Part shown: in pieces, positions 48,804 to 58,161 of the stretch
Layout of the letters: each line of letters opens with the position of its first letter
How positions within the stretch are numbered: position 1 is the stretch's first letter
Source: Nodularia sp. LEGE 06071
GTDB lineage: Bacteria; Cyanobacteriota; Cyanobacteriia; Cyanobacteriales; Nostocaceae
Reading direction: 5' to 3'
Length of the DNA: 64,000 nt
Assembly: GCF_015207755.1 (NCBI RefSeq)
Contig: NZ_JADEWH010000014.1
Location: forward strand, 89,501 to 153,500
The notes under the pieces: model-generated
Seen by the model: only the letters and a program-made list of their open reading frames with translations
What the model was told of the DNA's origin: nothing
The model's database searches: none
Made by a program: the position numbers and the translations under genes

Positions 48804-49631
48804 ATGACCAAAACCAACTCGAATCTAAAATCTGCCAATTTCTTGAGATTAGGAGTGCTGGTATTGGGGGCATTTATTGTCCTATTACCATTGCTCGTGG
48901 TCTTTATCACCTCTTTTGCACCTCCAGGGGCTGTTTTAGAAGTTTCACCCAAAACTAACTGGTCTTTAGCTAATTACCGCGATGCTTGGGAGCGAGGTAA
49001 ATTTTTACTCGCGTTTGCTAATTCTACCTTAGTCGCGATCGCTGTGACGGCTTTTCAAATGGTCACTTCTGCATTAGCTGGTTACGCCCTAGCCAGATTG
49101 AAGTTTCGCGGTAAACAAGCGCTGTTACTGGTTGTCTTGGCTACTTTGGTAATTCCCTTTCAATTATTGGTGATTCCCATCTTCCTAGTTTTAAAGTGGG
49201 GACACCTGATAAATACTTACGGGGCGCTGATTTTACCGACGGCTGTCAATGGCTTTGGGATTTTCTTGTTACGTCAGTATTTCCAGACAATTCCCGTAGA
49301 GTTGGAAGAAGCCGCAACCATCGATGGAGCGAACCGGCTGCAAATTCTGTGGCGAGTGATGTTACCTTTAGCACGTCCAGCCTTGGTGACGCTGTTTCTG
49401 TTTACCTTCATTGCTGAATGGAACGATTTGTTTAAGCCTTTGGTATTTACGACACGACCGGAATTAAGAACGGTGCAATTGGCTTTAGCAGAATTTCAAG
49501 AACAATTCACGAATAATTGGCCTCTAATGATGGCTGCTGTCACCATAGCGACGGTTCCAGTGATGGTGCTATTCCTTATCGGTCAGCGTCAGTTTATACG
49601 CGGTATAGCCGCCACAGGGATTAAGAATTGA
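48804..49631 (+). CDS. Carbohydrate ABC transporter permease (MalG type)
   Basis: A 275-residue inner-membrane protein with six helices and the permease EAA loop (EEAATIDGANRLQILWRVMLPL). MalG-like permeases form a pore with a MalF-like partner; the partner, binding protein and ATPase are not next to this gene, as is common in cyanobacteria. Sugar type unknown. Confidence 0.93.
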   Translation: MTKTNSNLKSANFLRLGVLVLGAFIVLLPLLVVFITSFAPPGAVLEVSPKTNWSLANYRDAWERGKFLLAFANSTLVAIAVTAFQMVTSALAGYALARLKFRGKQALLLVVLATLVIPFQLLVIPIFLVLKWGHLINTYGALILPTAVNGFGIFLLRQYFQTIPVELEEAATIDGANRLQILWRVMLPLARPALVTLFLFTFIAEWNDLFKPLVFTTRPELRTVQLALAEFQEQFTNNWPLMMAAVTIATVPVMVLFLIGQRQFIRGIAATGIKN

Positions 49632-49865
49632 GTTGAGCCACAGAGGAGGGAGGAATCACCCTCTTCTGTCACTCTCCGAAAACATTTGCAATTTCCCAAT
49701 TCTCGAACTTTTGCATAGCAAGCGATTGGCTTCGCCAGTGGTGATTTGAGCTTCTGCTAGTTGTCCTGTGGGGAGCTTGGTGATTTGGAGGTTGATGTTG
49801 AAGGTGGGGTCGAATATATTTAGTGGCTTATATTTATATGTGTTGGTTAATGCCGAGGTGTATAG

Positions 49866-50384
49866 ATGAGTATAACTGCTGAGGAATTGTTGCAGCGATA
49901 CGCTGCCGGGGAGAGAGATTTTAGTGGGGTTGATTTGAGCGGAGTTAATTTGTCTGGTCTGAGGTTGGGTAATTTCAACTTGAGTAACGCCAACTTGAGA
50001 GGGGCTAATCTCAGGGGTGCGTATTTGGGAGATACTATTTTGGTCAGTGCTAATTTGGTTGAGACTGAACTGAGCGATGCCGACCTCAGGTATGTTAATC
50101 TTCTTAATGCCAACTTGGAAAATACTATCTTGGATGGCGCTCGACTGACCAATGTCAGCATGATTAACGCAAATTTGGAAGGAGCTAGTCTCAGAAATTC
50201 CGACCTGAGATGGGCATCCGTTGAGTATAGTAACTTTCGGAGGACTAGCTTGGAGGGTACTATTTGGGATGAAGCTGGCGTGTGGGAGGTCGATTTTACT
50301 GGAGCCAGTGGTGTCGAACCACAGGGCAAAGGGTGGTATAACGTCATTATGCCCAATGGTCAATTTGTCGAATCCACTTGGTAA
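49866..50384 (+). CDS. Pentapeptide repeat protein, tandem copy 1
   Basis: The 172-residue protein has an N-terminal leader (AEELLQRYAAGERDFSGV) then about 20 A(N/D)LXX repeats to residue 140, and a non-repeat tail. Such proteins fold as right-handed beta-helices. No enzymatic domain. The gene at 50750 begins with nearly the same leader, so the two are paralogues. The minus-strand frame opposite is open only because of the repeat pattern. Confidence 0.88.
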   Translation: MSITAEELLQRYAAGERDFSGVDLSGVNLSGLRLGNFNLSNANLRGANLRGAYLGDTILVSANLVETELSDADLRYVNLLNANLENTILDGARLTNVSMINANLEGASLRNSDLRWASVEYSNFRRTSLEGTIWDEAGVWEVDFTGASGVEPQGKGWYNVIMPNGQFVESTW

Positions 50385-50449
50385 AGCATTTGATAAAGTA
50401 GTGAGGAGACTGGAAGAAGATTGAATTTCGTTATCTGCTAATAGCGGTG

Positions 50450-50615
50450 CGTTGAGAGTAAAATCTACTCTTCTATCTTTGATAATTCTTTGAATGTGTT
50501 CAGGTACGTTTGAAAGAAAGTTATAGCCAGTTATTTCTTCAAGTTGGTCAACGCTGACTATATACTGCCTCCAATTCTGTGGTTGTGTAATTGTTAAGAA
50601 AGCAATTCCTCGTAG
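50450..50615 (-). pseudogene. C-terminal remnant of a DNA/RNA non-specific endonuclease (NUC1)
   Basis: On the minus strand the frame reads NWRQYIVSVDQLEEITGYNF followed by LSNVPEHIQRIIKDRRVD, the C-terminal end of NucA-type secreted nucleases. The catalytic DRGH part is absent, and upstream there is only a repeat, so the gene is truncated and inactive. Confidence 0.6.
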
Positions 50616-50739
50616 GTTGGGTTGAGGAACGAAACCCAACATTAATCAACTATAATTAACCATAAAAATATTTCTACATCATTAATATCTGCTCCAATTA
50701 TTGATAATGTGATAAAGTTTAAAACAACATAATATTTTG
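50602..50739. repeat. 138-bp direct repeat, copy 1 (upstream of second pentapeptide gene)
   Basis: Bases 50602-50739 match 51265-51402 without gaps (offset 663) at about 130 of 138 positions. It holds a palindromic CCTCGTAGGTTGGGTTGAGGA part and an AT-rich part that is the promoter region of the gene at 50750. Confidence 0.9.
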
Positions 50740-50749
50740 TATTTGAGTT

Positions 50750-51250
50750 ATGGATGTTGAAGAATTGTTGGAAAGGTACGCTGCTGGAGAGCGTAACTTT
50801 GCTGGGATTAACCTCAAGAAATCTAAGATACTCAAAAATGTTGACTTGAGAGGAATTAATTTGAGAGGCGTTGACCTGAGTAGCGTTCACATTGAAAGAA
50901 GTGACTTGAGTGGCGCTGACTTGTCCAGAGCTTCTATGGTTTCGAGTACTCTGATCGATGTCAATCTGAGCAAAGCCGATTTGGCTTATGCTAGTTTGTG
51001 TCGAGCTGATTGGTATGATGTTAACTTGAGTGAAGCCTATTTGGTCGGAGCTAATTTGACCAAAGCTGCTTTGAGGAATGCCAACTTGTTCTACACCAAT
51101 CTGGAAGAAGCTATTTTGATTCGTACTAGCTTGAGGGGAGCTATCAATACGGAGGACGTATTCCGAATCCATGATGCCTTCATTTGGAACCTGCGGCTTC
51201 CTGATGGAACTATTGATGAAGGTCCACGGTTCGAGTTTCTGGAATACTGA
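50750..51250 (+). CDS. Pentapeptide repeat protein, tandem copy 2
   Basis: The 166-residue paralogue of the protein at 49866 shares its leader (VEELLERYAAGERNFAGI) and some 18 pentapeptide repeats of A(D/N)LS type, but differs in the C-terminal tail. ATG 50750 lies behind the 138-bp repeat. Function unknown. Confidence 0.88.
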   Translation: MDVEELLERYAAGERNFAGINLKKSKILKNVDLRGINLRGVDLSSVHIERSDLSGADLSRASMVSSTLIDVNLSKADLAYASLCRADWYDVNLSEAYLVGANLTKAALRNANLFYTNLEEAILIRTSLRGAINTEDVFRIHDAFIWNLRLPDGTIDEGPRFEFLEY

Positions 51251-51264
51251 GTTGTAGTGTGATC

Positions 51265-51402
51265 GCAATTCCTCGTAGGTTGGATTGAGGAACGAAAGCC
51301 AACATTAATCAACTATAATTAACCATAAAAATATTTCTACATCATCAATATCCGCTTCAATTATTGATAATTTGATAAAATTTAAACCAACATAATATTT
51401 TG
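51265..51402. repeat. 138-bp direct repeat, copy 2 (without following gene)
   Basis: Same sequence as 50602-50739 with about eight changes. No pentapeptide gene follows it, which suggests a lost third copy or unequal crossover. Confidence 0.9.
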
Positions 51403-51438
51403 ATATTATTCACTTTAGCTGCACAACAGCTTATCCCT

Positions 51439-51468
51439 TGTAGAGACATTCAATGGAACGTCTCTACA
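51439..51468. repeat. Hairpin repeat TGTAGAGAC/GTCTCTACA
   Basis: A perfect 9-bp inverted repeat with a 12-base loop. It is a common cyanobacterial dispersed repeat, here just past the end of the minus-strand gene at 51493. Confidence 0.6.
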
Positions 51469-51492
51469 TTCTTTGTCGGAAATAACTAATAA

Positions 51493-52524
51493 CTAATTCG
51501 TTTCCTGGATTTGTAGGCGGATTGTGTGTTCAGTACCGCCACTGAGTTGTAGTTCCATGATTTCACCACCCAGGGGTTCGATGCAAGTCAGGAGCGATCG
51601 CAAATTGGGTGTACTTGCACCAGTATCGACATATAAGCGGTCTGCTAAGTTACCGATGCGTTTCCAAGTCATGTATAACTTGGCAATGGTTTGTTCTATC
51701 TGTGAGGCTTGATTGACTAAATCGGCGGCGATACTTAGACATCCGATTCTTTGCGCTTCTTCTAACGCTGTTTCAATATCAATATCCGCCTGTGTCAATG
51801 CTTGGACTTGGGCGGCAGATTTGAGATATTTCGCTAAATGACGCGCCTCGGAAGTTGCCTGTTTGAGAGTATCAACATCAGGATTAGCCGAAATTTCAGT
51901 GTGAATCATCTTCTGGTGTGATTCTGGCAGTTTTTCCATTTCCTTCACCAGAGGGGCAATGTAGCGCGAGGGAAGGGAGTTGTCGGCTGCTTTTACCTTG
52001 ACGGATTCTGGTAGTAACTCCGAAGACATGGCTGTCCATTCGTCGGTGAGTTGGCGCACTTCTCGCCTGGTAATCTGGTCGCCTTTTTGCGCCGCTTCAC
52101 TCACCATCTGTTGGACTTCTGGGACAGCTTTCGAGGTTTCAATAAATGCCCGTTTGCTAAAGTTATTCACTGACGTGGGGTCAAGTTTTCCTTCTTCCAG
52201 GAGGGTATCAGCGCTATTGGCTAGTTGAATCCAGGCGTAAGCTTGACTTTTACTAATTTCGTGTTCTTTGAGCCATCTGAGGAATCCTGTCCCTCGTCCG
52301 TCACCACCTCTTTTTTCGCGATCGCGGATAGCCCGTAAGATGCGCCCCCGCCAGATTTCAGTTTGCAGGTCAAAGCGATCGCATACCTGCCATGCTACAT
52401 CCAGTTGTTCTTGAAAATCTGACTCTAAAATCTCTTCATCTTCTGGATCTGGAAGTTCAAAGCTGAGGTCGGCTGGTTGTTGCAAAGCCGCAGCCAAGTC
52501 GTTAATAGATTCGGTATCTTGCAC
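51493..52524 (-). CDS. Conserved cyanobacterial protein, function unknown
   Basis: A 343-residue soluble, mostly helical acidic protein. The region at about 80-110 (FLRWLKEHEISKSQAYAWIQ) looks like a DNA-binding helix-turn-helix of the kind found in some ParB or phage proteins. The rest has no recognised domain. The start is the ATG at 52524. Confidence 0.75.
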   Translation of the reverse strand: MQDTESINDLAAALQQPADLSFELPDPEDEEILESDFQEQLDVAWQVCDRFDLQTEIWRGRILRAIRDREKRGGDGRGTGFLRWLKEHEISKSQAYAWIQLANSADTLLEEGKLDPTSVNNFSKRAFIETSKAVPEVQQMVSEAAQKGDQITRREVRQLTDEWTAMSSELLPESVKVKAADNSLPSRYIAPLVKEMEKLPESHQKMIHTEISANPDVDTLKQATSEARHLAKYLKSAAQVQALTQADIDIETALEEAQRIGCLSIAADLVNQASQIEQTIAKLYMTWKRIGNLADRLYVDTGASTPNLRSLLTCIEPLGGEIMELQLSGGTEHTIRLQIQETN

Positions 52525-52696
52525 AATTGATAGCTAAACTAGTGTATGCGATTGCCTTCGGCACTGCGCGTAGTGCAATCGGCTCATTATTGCATATTTT
52601 TGTAACACATGAAACCTCACCCCAACCCTCTCCTTAGTAAGGAGAGGGAGCAGGAAAATCTAATTTTTTTCTGTCCTAGATGAATGCTAGATAAAT

Positions 52697-53173
52697 TTAG
52701 GCTTGATTGCCAGATTTAGCGGTAATTTTAGCTAACAGATGACTGACTTTTGCCGCTCTTTCAGGTTGTCGCTGTTTTTGCAATAAAGCTTTGGCTTGTT
52801 CTAGATTATCTTTGGCTTTCTCTGGCTGATTTTCTGCTATGAAAAAATTTGCTAGACGCAGGTAGGCATCAGGGTTTTTCGGACTGCTGCTAATTACTTC
52901 CTGGTATAATTCTGTTGCTCCTTTGACGTTGCCTTGTTCTTTTAAAATATCTCCTAATAACAAGCGAACTACGTCATTAGTAGAGTTGATAGAAATTACC
53001 TTGCGAAAAGCGGCTTCAGCACCTGGATAGTCTTTTTGTTCGTAAAGTTTTACCCCTTTTTGGAAATAATTTGAAGTCACCAAAGTTTTCCAAGAAAAAT
53101 AACCGAGAATCGTCATAGCGATCACAACTGGGACTATGGCAAAAATATCAGTTGTTTTAAAAGTTTCTAACAT
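52697..53173 (-). CDS. TPR repeat protein, membrane-anchored
   Basis: A 158-residue protein with one N-terminal membrane helix (about 11-29, FAIVPVVIAMTILGYFSW) and two or three TPR units (about 40-140, YPGAEAAFRKVISINSTNDV and PDAYLRLANFFIAENQPEKA). An adaptor for protein contact. It is 4 bp after homogentisate phytyltransferase and so co-transcribed with it. Confidence 0.85.
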   Translation of the reverse strand: MLETFKTTDIFAIVPVVIAMTILGYFSWKTLVTSNYFQKGVKLYEQKDYPGAEAAFRKVISINSTNDVVRLLLGDILKEQGNVKGATELYQEVISSSPKNPDAYLRLANFFIAENQPEKAKDNLEQAKALLQKQRQPERAAKVSHLLAKITAKSGNQA

Positions 53174-53177
53174 AGAT

Positions 53178-54116
53178 TTAGGCTAAAAGACAGGCGATGG
53201 GGAACATAATATATTCGAGGTAAAAGAGTTTCCAAATAAATTGGTAAAAATCAGCGATCGCACTTTTATCTTCCAAGTCCACTGATAAACTTCGCATCCA
53301 CATCCCAGCCAGCACGACTAGATGAGTAATCACTAAAAATACTGGGTTAATGTCAGCAAAGCGCAGCACACCGACAAAAGTGATTCCCAAATAGCAAACA
53401 GTTAGCACCCACAGCGCTAAATTAAATATTGCTTGTGGGCCAAGTTGGATGGTGAAAGTAGTGATATTGTAAAGGCGATCGCCTTCTATGTCGGGGATAT
53501 CTTTAAAAATGGCGATCGCAAAAGTAAACACCAAAACAAATATTGTCAGTACCCAAACCGCAGGCGGAATGGCGGGAGTTTCTCCTAATGCCCAATTAAA
53601 GTGCAAAAATAGCCCCAAATTTACAATAGTTCCCCGCACGGAAAAAATACACAGTGCCGCCCAAAAGGGAAATCGCTTTAAGCGAATCGGGGGTAAAGAA
53701 TAAGCCGTACCAATAGCCAAACTCGAAGCCACCAAACCCAACAAAAAAGGCCCCGTTAGCCAAGCCACAGCCAGCGCCAAAACGCCCATCGTGATGACAA
53801 TTAATTGCCCTTGCTTCTGCGAAAATTCCCCTGATGCTAGAGGTAAATGAGGTTTATTAATCTTGTCAATCTCAACATCTTCTAGTTGATTCAACCCCAC
53901 AATGTAAACATTGCCACATAAACAGGCAATCCAAGCACCCAGAACTGAAATCAGTTGCACACTAGAAAAACCAGTCGAAGCGATCGCAACAGCAATTAAA
54001 TACAAGCCCCACACACTCAAACTAGTGCCAATAATCGTATGCGGGCGGGAAAACTTCCAAAAAGCATAAAGCCAATTACCTTGAAAATTAGAAGACTGAC
54101 CAGAAATTTGACTCAT
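53178..54116 (-). CDS. hpt: Homogentisate phytyltransferase
   Basis: 312 residues from ATG 54116 (MSQISGQSS); the frame upstream is repeat-derived. UbiA-type prenyltransferase with eight or nine membrane helices and the two aspartate motifs NQLEDVEIDKINK and DIPDIEGDRLY. It joins phytyl diphosphate to homogentisate, the first committed step in tocopherol synthesis. The methyltransferase gene at 54426 is in the same pathway. Confidence 0.93.
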   Translation of the reverse strand: MSQISGQSSNFQGNWLYAFWKFSRPHTIIGTSLSVWGLYLIAVAIASTGFSSVQLISVLGAWIACLCGNVYIVGLNQLEDVEIDKINKPHLPLASGEFSQKQGQLIVITMGVLALAVAWLTGPFLLGLVASSLAIGTAYSLPPIRLKRFPFWAALCIFSVRGTIVNLGLFLHFNWALGETPAIPPAVWVLTIFVLVFTFAIAIFKDIPDIEGDRLYNITTFTIQLGPQAIFNLALWVLTVCYLGITFVGVLRFADINPVFLVITHLVVLAGMWMRSLSVDLEDKSAIADFYQFIWKLFYLEYIMFPIACLLA

Positions 54117-54129
54117 AAAAATTGTAGAT

Positions 54130-54420
54130 GAAGGACTGGGGAGTGGGGAGAAGAGGCAGGGGAGCGGGGAGCAGGGAGCAAGGGGGAGTGAAGAGGCAGG
54201 AAAGCGGGGAGCAGAGAGCAAGGGGGAGTGAGAAATTACTTTAAACTTCCGGTTACTTAGGTGATTTCTAGAATAAAAACTACCACACAAAATCGTTCCA
54301 TCGTGAGGTAGCAAGGCTGTTTGCCCTTTTAAATCGGTAAAGTTATTTTGAGAAATCACCTTAAGAATCGTTCCTCTTCTCCCCTGCACCCTGCCCCCTG
54401 CCCCCGTTCCTCTTCTCCCC
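54130..54420. repeat. G-rich and C-rich low-complexity repeats
   Basis: GGGGAGCAGGGAGCAA units (about 54138-54235) and CTGCACCCTGCCCCC units (about 54380-54425) flank a stretch with AAACTTCCGGTTACTTAGG. The layout resembles 42247-42455, including an AGGAAGTTTAAAGTAATTTC-like core in inverse orientation, so these are related repeats. Confidence 0.65.
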
Positions 54421-54425
54421 TGCCT

Positions 54426-55268
54426 CTATTTAGTTCCGGACAACAAAGCAAACCGAATCAACCCACGTTTGTAGCCGTCACTCATTAATCCCAGAGACAA
54501 TGCGCCTTGAATAGTTTCCCAACCAGAAGTGAGTAATCCGAAAAGCGCCTGCGGAGTGAAAGCCGAATCAATGACAAAATCCCAAAATGGAGCCACAGCC
54601 GTTGACCAATCAGCAGTGTGAAGATTATTTAAAGGAAGCTGACGTGCGATCGCCTCATATTCTGGCAAAGAAATCACGTAGGGTAGACAATAGACGCGAT
54701 AAATCTCTTGCAAATGCCTTTCTTCATCTGCTGTCAATGGAGAGATATCAGTCGGACGATGACACCAAGTCACCACAATCAGCTTCCCACCAGGCTTCAA
54801 AACTCGATAGCACTCTTGCAAAAATTTCGTTTTATCTGGCATATGTTCACCACTTTCCAGTGACCAGACCAAATCAAAAGAATCGTCAGCAAAAGGCATT
54901 GCTTGAGCATCCGCGACTTGAAACTGACATCTACCACTCAAACCAGCATATTGGGCGCGTTCGTTGGCTCTAGCGGCTTGTACTGGACTCAAAGTAATCC
55001 CTGTGGCTTCAGCCTTAAACTTACCTGCTAAATAAAGAGAACTACCACCGATACCACAACCCACATCCAGAATGTTTTCTGCTGTTTCCACCTCAGCCCA
55101 TTTGAGTAATTCTTCGATTAAATCAATTTGAGCCAGTCGGCGCTCTTTTTTTTCGCTCCCATCTGCGCCGTAATAGCCGTGGTGCATATGTTCACCCCAA
55201 ATCTGTTCCCACAGACCAGAGGAAGCATCATAAAATTGCTGTATTTGCTGGTATAGTGTTGCACTCAT
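54426..55268 (-). CDS. Tocopherol O-methyltransferase-like SAM methyltransferase
   Basis: A 280-residue class I methyltransferase. Motif I is ILDVGCGIGG (about residue 66), with FDLVWSLESGEHMPDK and GGKLIVVTWC following. It resembles gamma-tocopherol methyltransferase (slr0089 type), which finishes alpha-tocopherol synthesis. Its neighbour is homogentisate phytyltransferase, which supports this role. Confidence 0.85.
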   Translation of the reverse strand: MSATLYQQIQQFYDASSGLWEQIWGEHMHHGYYGADGSEKKERRLAQIDLIEELLKWAEVETAENILDVGCGIGGSSLYLAGKFKAEATGITLSPVQAARANERAQYAGLSGRCQFQVADAQAMPFADDSFDLVWSLESGEHMPDKTKFLQECYRVLKPGGKLIVVTWCHRPTDISPLTADEERHLQEIYRVYCLPYVISLPEYEAIARQLPLNNLHTADWSTAVAPFWDFVIDSAFTPQALFGLLTSGWETIQGALSLGLMSDGYKRGLIRFALLSGTK

Positions 55269-55417
55269 GACAAAAGCAGTGTTAAAACAATGCCGAATTT
55301 AAATAAACATATTGGTAGGCTACCATGTGTGTTTTTAATTGAATAAGAGTGTTTTTGCTTCCAGGGGTGTTAACTGATGTATCTTACCTGGAATACTTTG
55401 TAAGTATTTATTTTGAT

Positions 55418-56752
55418 ATGACTGTTTCTCGCACAGTTTGCTTGGGATTTTTAGCTGTCATCACCGTGGGGACTATCCTGCTGATGATGCCTTTCTCGAC
55501 TAGCGATGGTACTTGGAATGACCCGATTGTGGCGCTATTTACAGCCACCTCCGCCGTTTGCGTCACGGGGTTAGCTGTAGTTGATACTGGGACTGATTTT
55601 TCCTTTTGGGGTCAGTTGTGTATTCTGCTGTTAGCTCAAATTGGCGGCTTAGGGTACATGACAAGCACCACCTTTCTGATTACCCTCATTGGGCGGAAAT
55701 TTAACCTGCGGCAAAAAATCGCCATTCAACAAACTTTAGACCGACCGGGGATGCACGGTAGCACCCAAGTGATCCGCTCAATTATTGCCACAACGATGAT
55801 CTTTGAAATTACAGGCATTTTGTTACTTCTCCCGGCATTTGTTCCCGATTATGGCTGGAGGGAAGGAATTTGGCTGGCGATTTTTCATAGTGTTTCCGCT
55901 TGGAATAATGCAGGTTTTGGTTTGTTCCCAGATAGTTTAATCGGATATCAGTCTTCTTTCTTAGTAGTTTTCACGATTACAATGTTGATCATTTTTGGTG
56001 GTATTGGTTATCAGGTAATCTTAGAAATTTATCTTTGGTTGCGCGATCGCCTGCTCAAAAAAACCACCAACTTAGTATTTTCTTTAGATTTCAAAGTAGC
56101 TTCTAGCACAACTCTAATCCTTTCATTTATCGGCACAATCGCCTTTTTTCTCATAGAGACAAAAAATCGAGCAACATTTGGCTCACTGAATTTGCCTACC
56201 CAGTTACTAGCAGCTTGGTTTCAATCAGTGACTACCAGAACTGCTGGTTTTAATAGCATTGATGTCAGTCAAATGACAACGGCTGGTTTATTTATTACCA
56301 TTGCCTTGATGTTTATTGGTGCAAGCCCAGGTGGGACGGGAGGAGGAATCAAGACTACAACCTTGAGAGTTCTCACCAGTTGCACCAAATCAATTCTCCA
56401 AGGCAAAGAAGAGGTTTTATTATATGAACGCAAAATAGCAATATCTTTAATTTTAAAAGCTGTTGCGGTTTTAGTTGGTTCCGTTGGTATGGTACTGTTT
56501 TCCACAATTTTAATTTCCCTCACAGATCCAGAATTGAATTTTATTCAACTGCTGTTTGAAGTTGTATCAGCCTTTGCTACAGTCGGCCTTTCTACAGGGA
56601 TCACTAGTAGCGTCTCAATTCCAGCCAAGCTGATTTTAATTGTCACAATGTATGTGGGAAGAGTAGGTGTTTTACTGCTAATGGCTGCTGTGCTTGGAGA
56701 CCCCCGCCCCAGTAGAATTCACTATCCTGAAGAAAATTTACTTGTGGGATAG
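55418..56752 (+). CDS. ktrB: TrkH/KtrB family potassium transporter
   Basis: About 444 residues from ATG 55418 (MTVSRTVCL), with eight or more membrane helices and four pore loops (TSAVCVTGLAV, NAGFGLF, TRTAGFNS, TVGLSTGI), the repeats of the KtrB/TrkH selectivity filter. It takes up K+ (or Na+) with KtrA. GTG 55349 is a weaker start. The ktrA gene follows by about 170 bp. Confidence 0.93.
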   Translation: MTVSRTVCLGFLAVITVGTILLMMPFSTSDGTWNDPIVALFTATSAVCVTGLAVVDTGTDFSFWGQLCILLLAQIGGLGYMTSTTFLITLIGRKFNLRQKIAIQQTLDRPGMHGSTQVIRSIIATTMIFEITGILLLLPAFVPDYGWREGIWLAIFHSVSAWNNAGFGLFPDSLIGYQSSFLVVFTITMLIIFGGIGYQVILEIYLWLRDRLLKKTTNLVFSLDFKVASSTTLILSFIGTIAFFLIETKNRATFGSLNLPTQLLAAWFQSVTTRTAGFNSIDVSQMTTAGLFITIALMFIGASPGGTGGGIKTTTLRVLTSCTKSILQGKEEVLLYERKIAISLILKAVAVLVGSVGMVLFSTILISLTDPELNFIQLLFEVVSAFATVGLSTGITSSVSIPAKLILIVTMYVGRVGVLLLMAAVLGDPRPSRIHYPEENLLVG

Positions 56753-56925
56753 TTGATCAGATAGATCAGGTAATGGGGTGTTAATGAATGGCCAATTAAT
56801 CAATCTATGCCAGTAACATCAACTGATAAAATATGAATGAGTAGACAAACAACTAAAAATTTTCACGAATTTTAGTGTAATCGTTTTTACCCTGGCTCCA
56901 GGCAGTCAAAATAAGGATAACAAAT

Positions 56926-57621
56926 GTGAATCTGTCATCGATCGGCTTTTTTCGCAGTTTGCGTCGAGATAACCAGCAATTTGCTGTAATTGGGTTAGGA
57001 CGTTTTGGTAGATCAGTCTGTTCAACTTTACACAAATTAGGTTACCAAGTACTGGCAACAGATGTGGATGAAAAGCTAGTTTCAGCAGCATTACAGGAAG
57101 AACTAGTTGGTCATGCATTACAGCTAGACTCAACTGAACCAGCCGCACTTAAAGAAGCAGGAATATTTGAATTTGATACGGTAATTATCGCCATTGGTAA
57201 CTACGTTCAAGAAAGTATCATTACCACCTTGAATGTCAAAGAGGGCGGAGTACCTCATGTAGTGGCTAAAGCTTCTAGTGAAGTTCACCGTAAGCTGTTG
57301 AAACGAGTGGGTGCAGATCATGTAGTGTTTCCCGAATATGAAGCTGGTTGCGCCCTCGCGCGATCGCTCACCAAACCATCTATTTTAGACAGATTTGACC
57401 TTGACCCAGATAACAGTATTGTCGAGATGATTGTACCTGATGAATTCCACGGTCGAACAATCTCCGAACTGCAACTGCGTAACCGCTATGGCTTGAATTT
57501 ACTAGCCGTGAGTCAGGATGGTAAGTTTAAAATCAATCCCGAACCCACTAAGCGTCTAGAACGCGGTTCAGCAATGGTGGTTATTGGACATAACAAAGAC
57601 ATTAATCGCTTGCCGATTTGA
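56926..57621 (+). CDS. ktrA: KtrA-type regulatory subunit (TrkA-N/RCK)
   Basis: A 231-residue soluble protein with a TrkA-N Rossmann domain (GLGRFGRSVCSTL, about residue 22) and a C-terminal TrkA-C domain (about 150-231). It gates KtrB in response to ATP/ADP or NADH. GTG 56926 has AAGGAT upstream. The pair with the KtrB gene is the usual KtrAB arrangement; a third subunit KtrE may lie elsewhere. Confidence 0.94.
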   Translation: MNLSSIGFFRSLRRDNQQFAVIGLGRFGRSVCSTLHKLGYQVLATDVDEKLVSAALQEELVGHALQLDSTEPAALKEAGIFEFDTVIIAIGNYVQESIITTLNVKEGGVPHVVAKASSEVHRKLLKRVGADHVVFPEYEAGCALARSLTKPSILDRFDLDPDNSIVEMIVPDEFHGRTISELQLRNRYGLNLLAVSQDGKFKINPEPTKRLERGSAMVVIGHNKDINRLPI

Positions 57622-57702
57622 ATCAGATAAATGGAAGATAGGAATTACACTTAATATAGGTGTAAAAAACCAGTAGAAAGAAGTTTGCTTTTTAGAACGT
57701 TT

Positions 57703-58086
57703 ATGGATTTAATACTTGAAGATTTAGCGGCAATTGATAATAAGCTTTCTCAACGTTATATTGAGCTTGACCCCGGCGGATATTTCATTATCTATTTGGA
57801 TCGAGGCGCAGGGTTAATTTACGCCAAGCATTTCACAAATGTGATTGATGAGAAAGGTTTAGCCGTCGATCCGGAAACCGGGAAGGTAATTCCTGCTAGG
57901 GGAAAAGTGGAACGGACTCACACAACAGTTTTTAGTGGAAGGACGGCTAAGGAACTTGGGATCAAGATTTTTGAAGAAACTCAGCCCTGTCCAGTCACTC
58001 AGTTAGACCATGCGGCTTATTTAGGGCGCGAATTTGTCCGGGCTGAGGTGGCTTTAGTGTCAGGGCAAGAGTATATTCAGGATTGA
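57703..58086 (+). CDS. DUF4346-type small protein
   Basis: A 127-residue protein from ATG 57703 with a compact alpha/beta fold (LDPGGYFIIYLDRGAGLIY, LDHAAYLGREFVRAEVAL). This resembles the DUF4346 family found in cyanobacteria, which resembles part of a tetrahydromethanopterin-like methyltransferase; function unknown. Likely independent of ktrA. Confidence 0.75.
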   Translation: MDLILEDLAAIDNKLSQRYIELDPGGYFIIYLDRGAGLIYAKHFTNVIDEKGLAVDPETGKVIPARGKVERTHTTVFSGRTAKELGIKIFEETQPCPVTQLDHAAYLGREFVRAEVALVSGQEYIQD

Positions 58087-58161
58087 ATCAGTAAACAGTT
58101 ATCAAAGCGTATAGAGGGAAACTTAAACCCAATTAACTCTCTTGACTGATAACTGTTAAAG

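Noticed and set aside
49656..50642. 328-codon minus-strand frame as one gene
   Set aside because: Most of it is the complement of pentapeptide repeats, which leaves the reverse frame open. Only the nuclease-like end is real, as a remnant.
50642..51268. 208-codon minus-strand frame opposite the second pentapeptide gene
   Set aside because: Same artefact of the repeat pattern.
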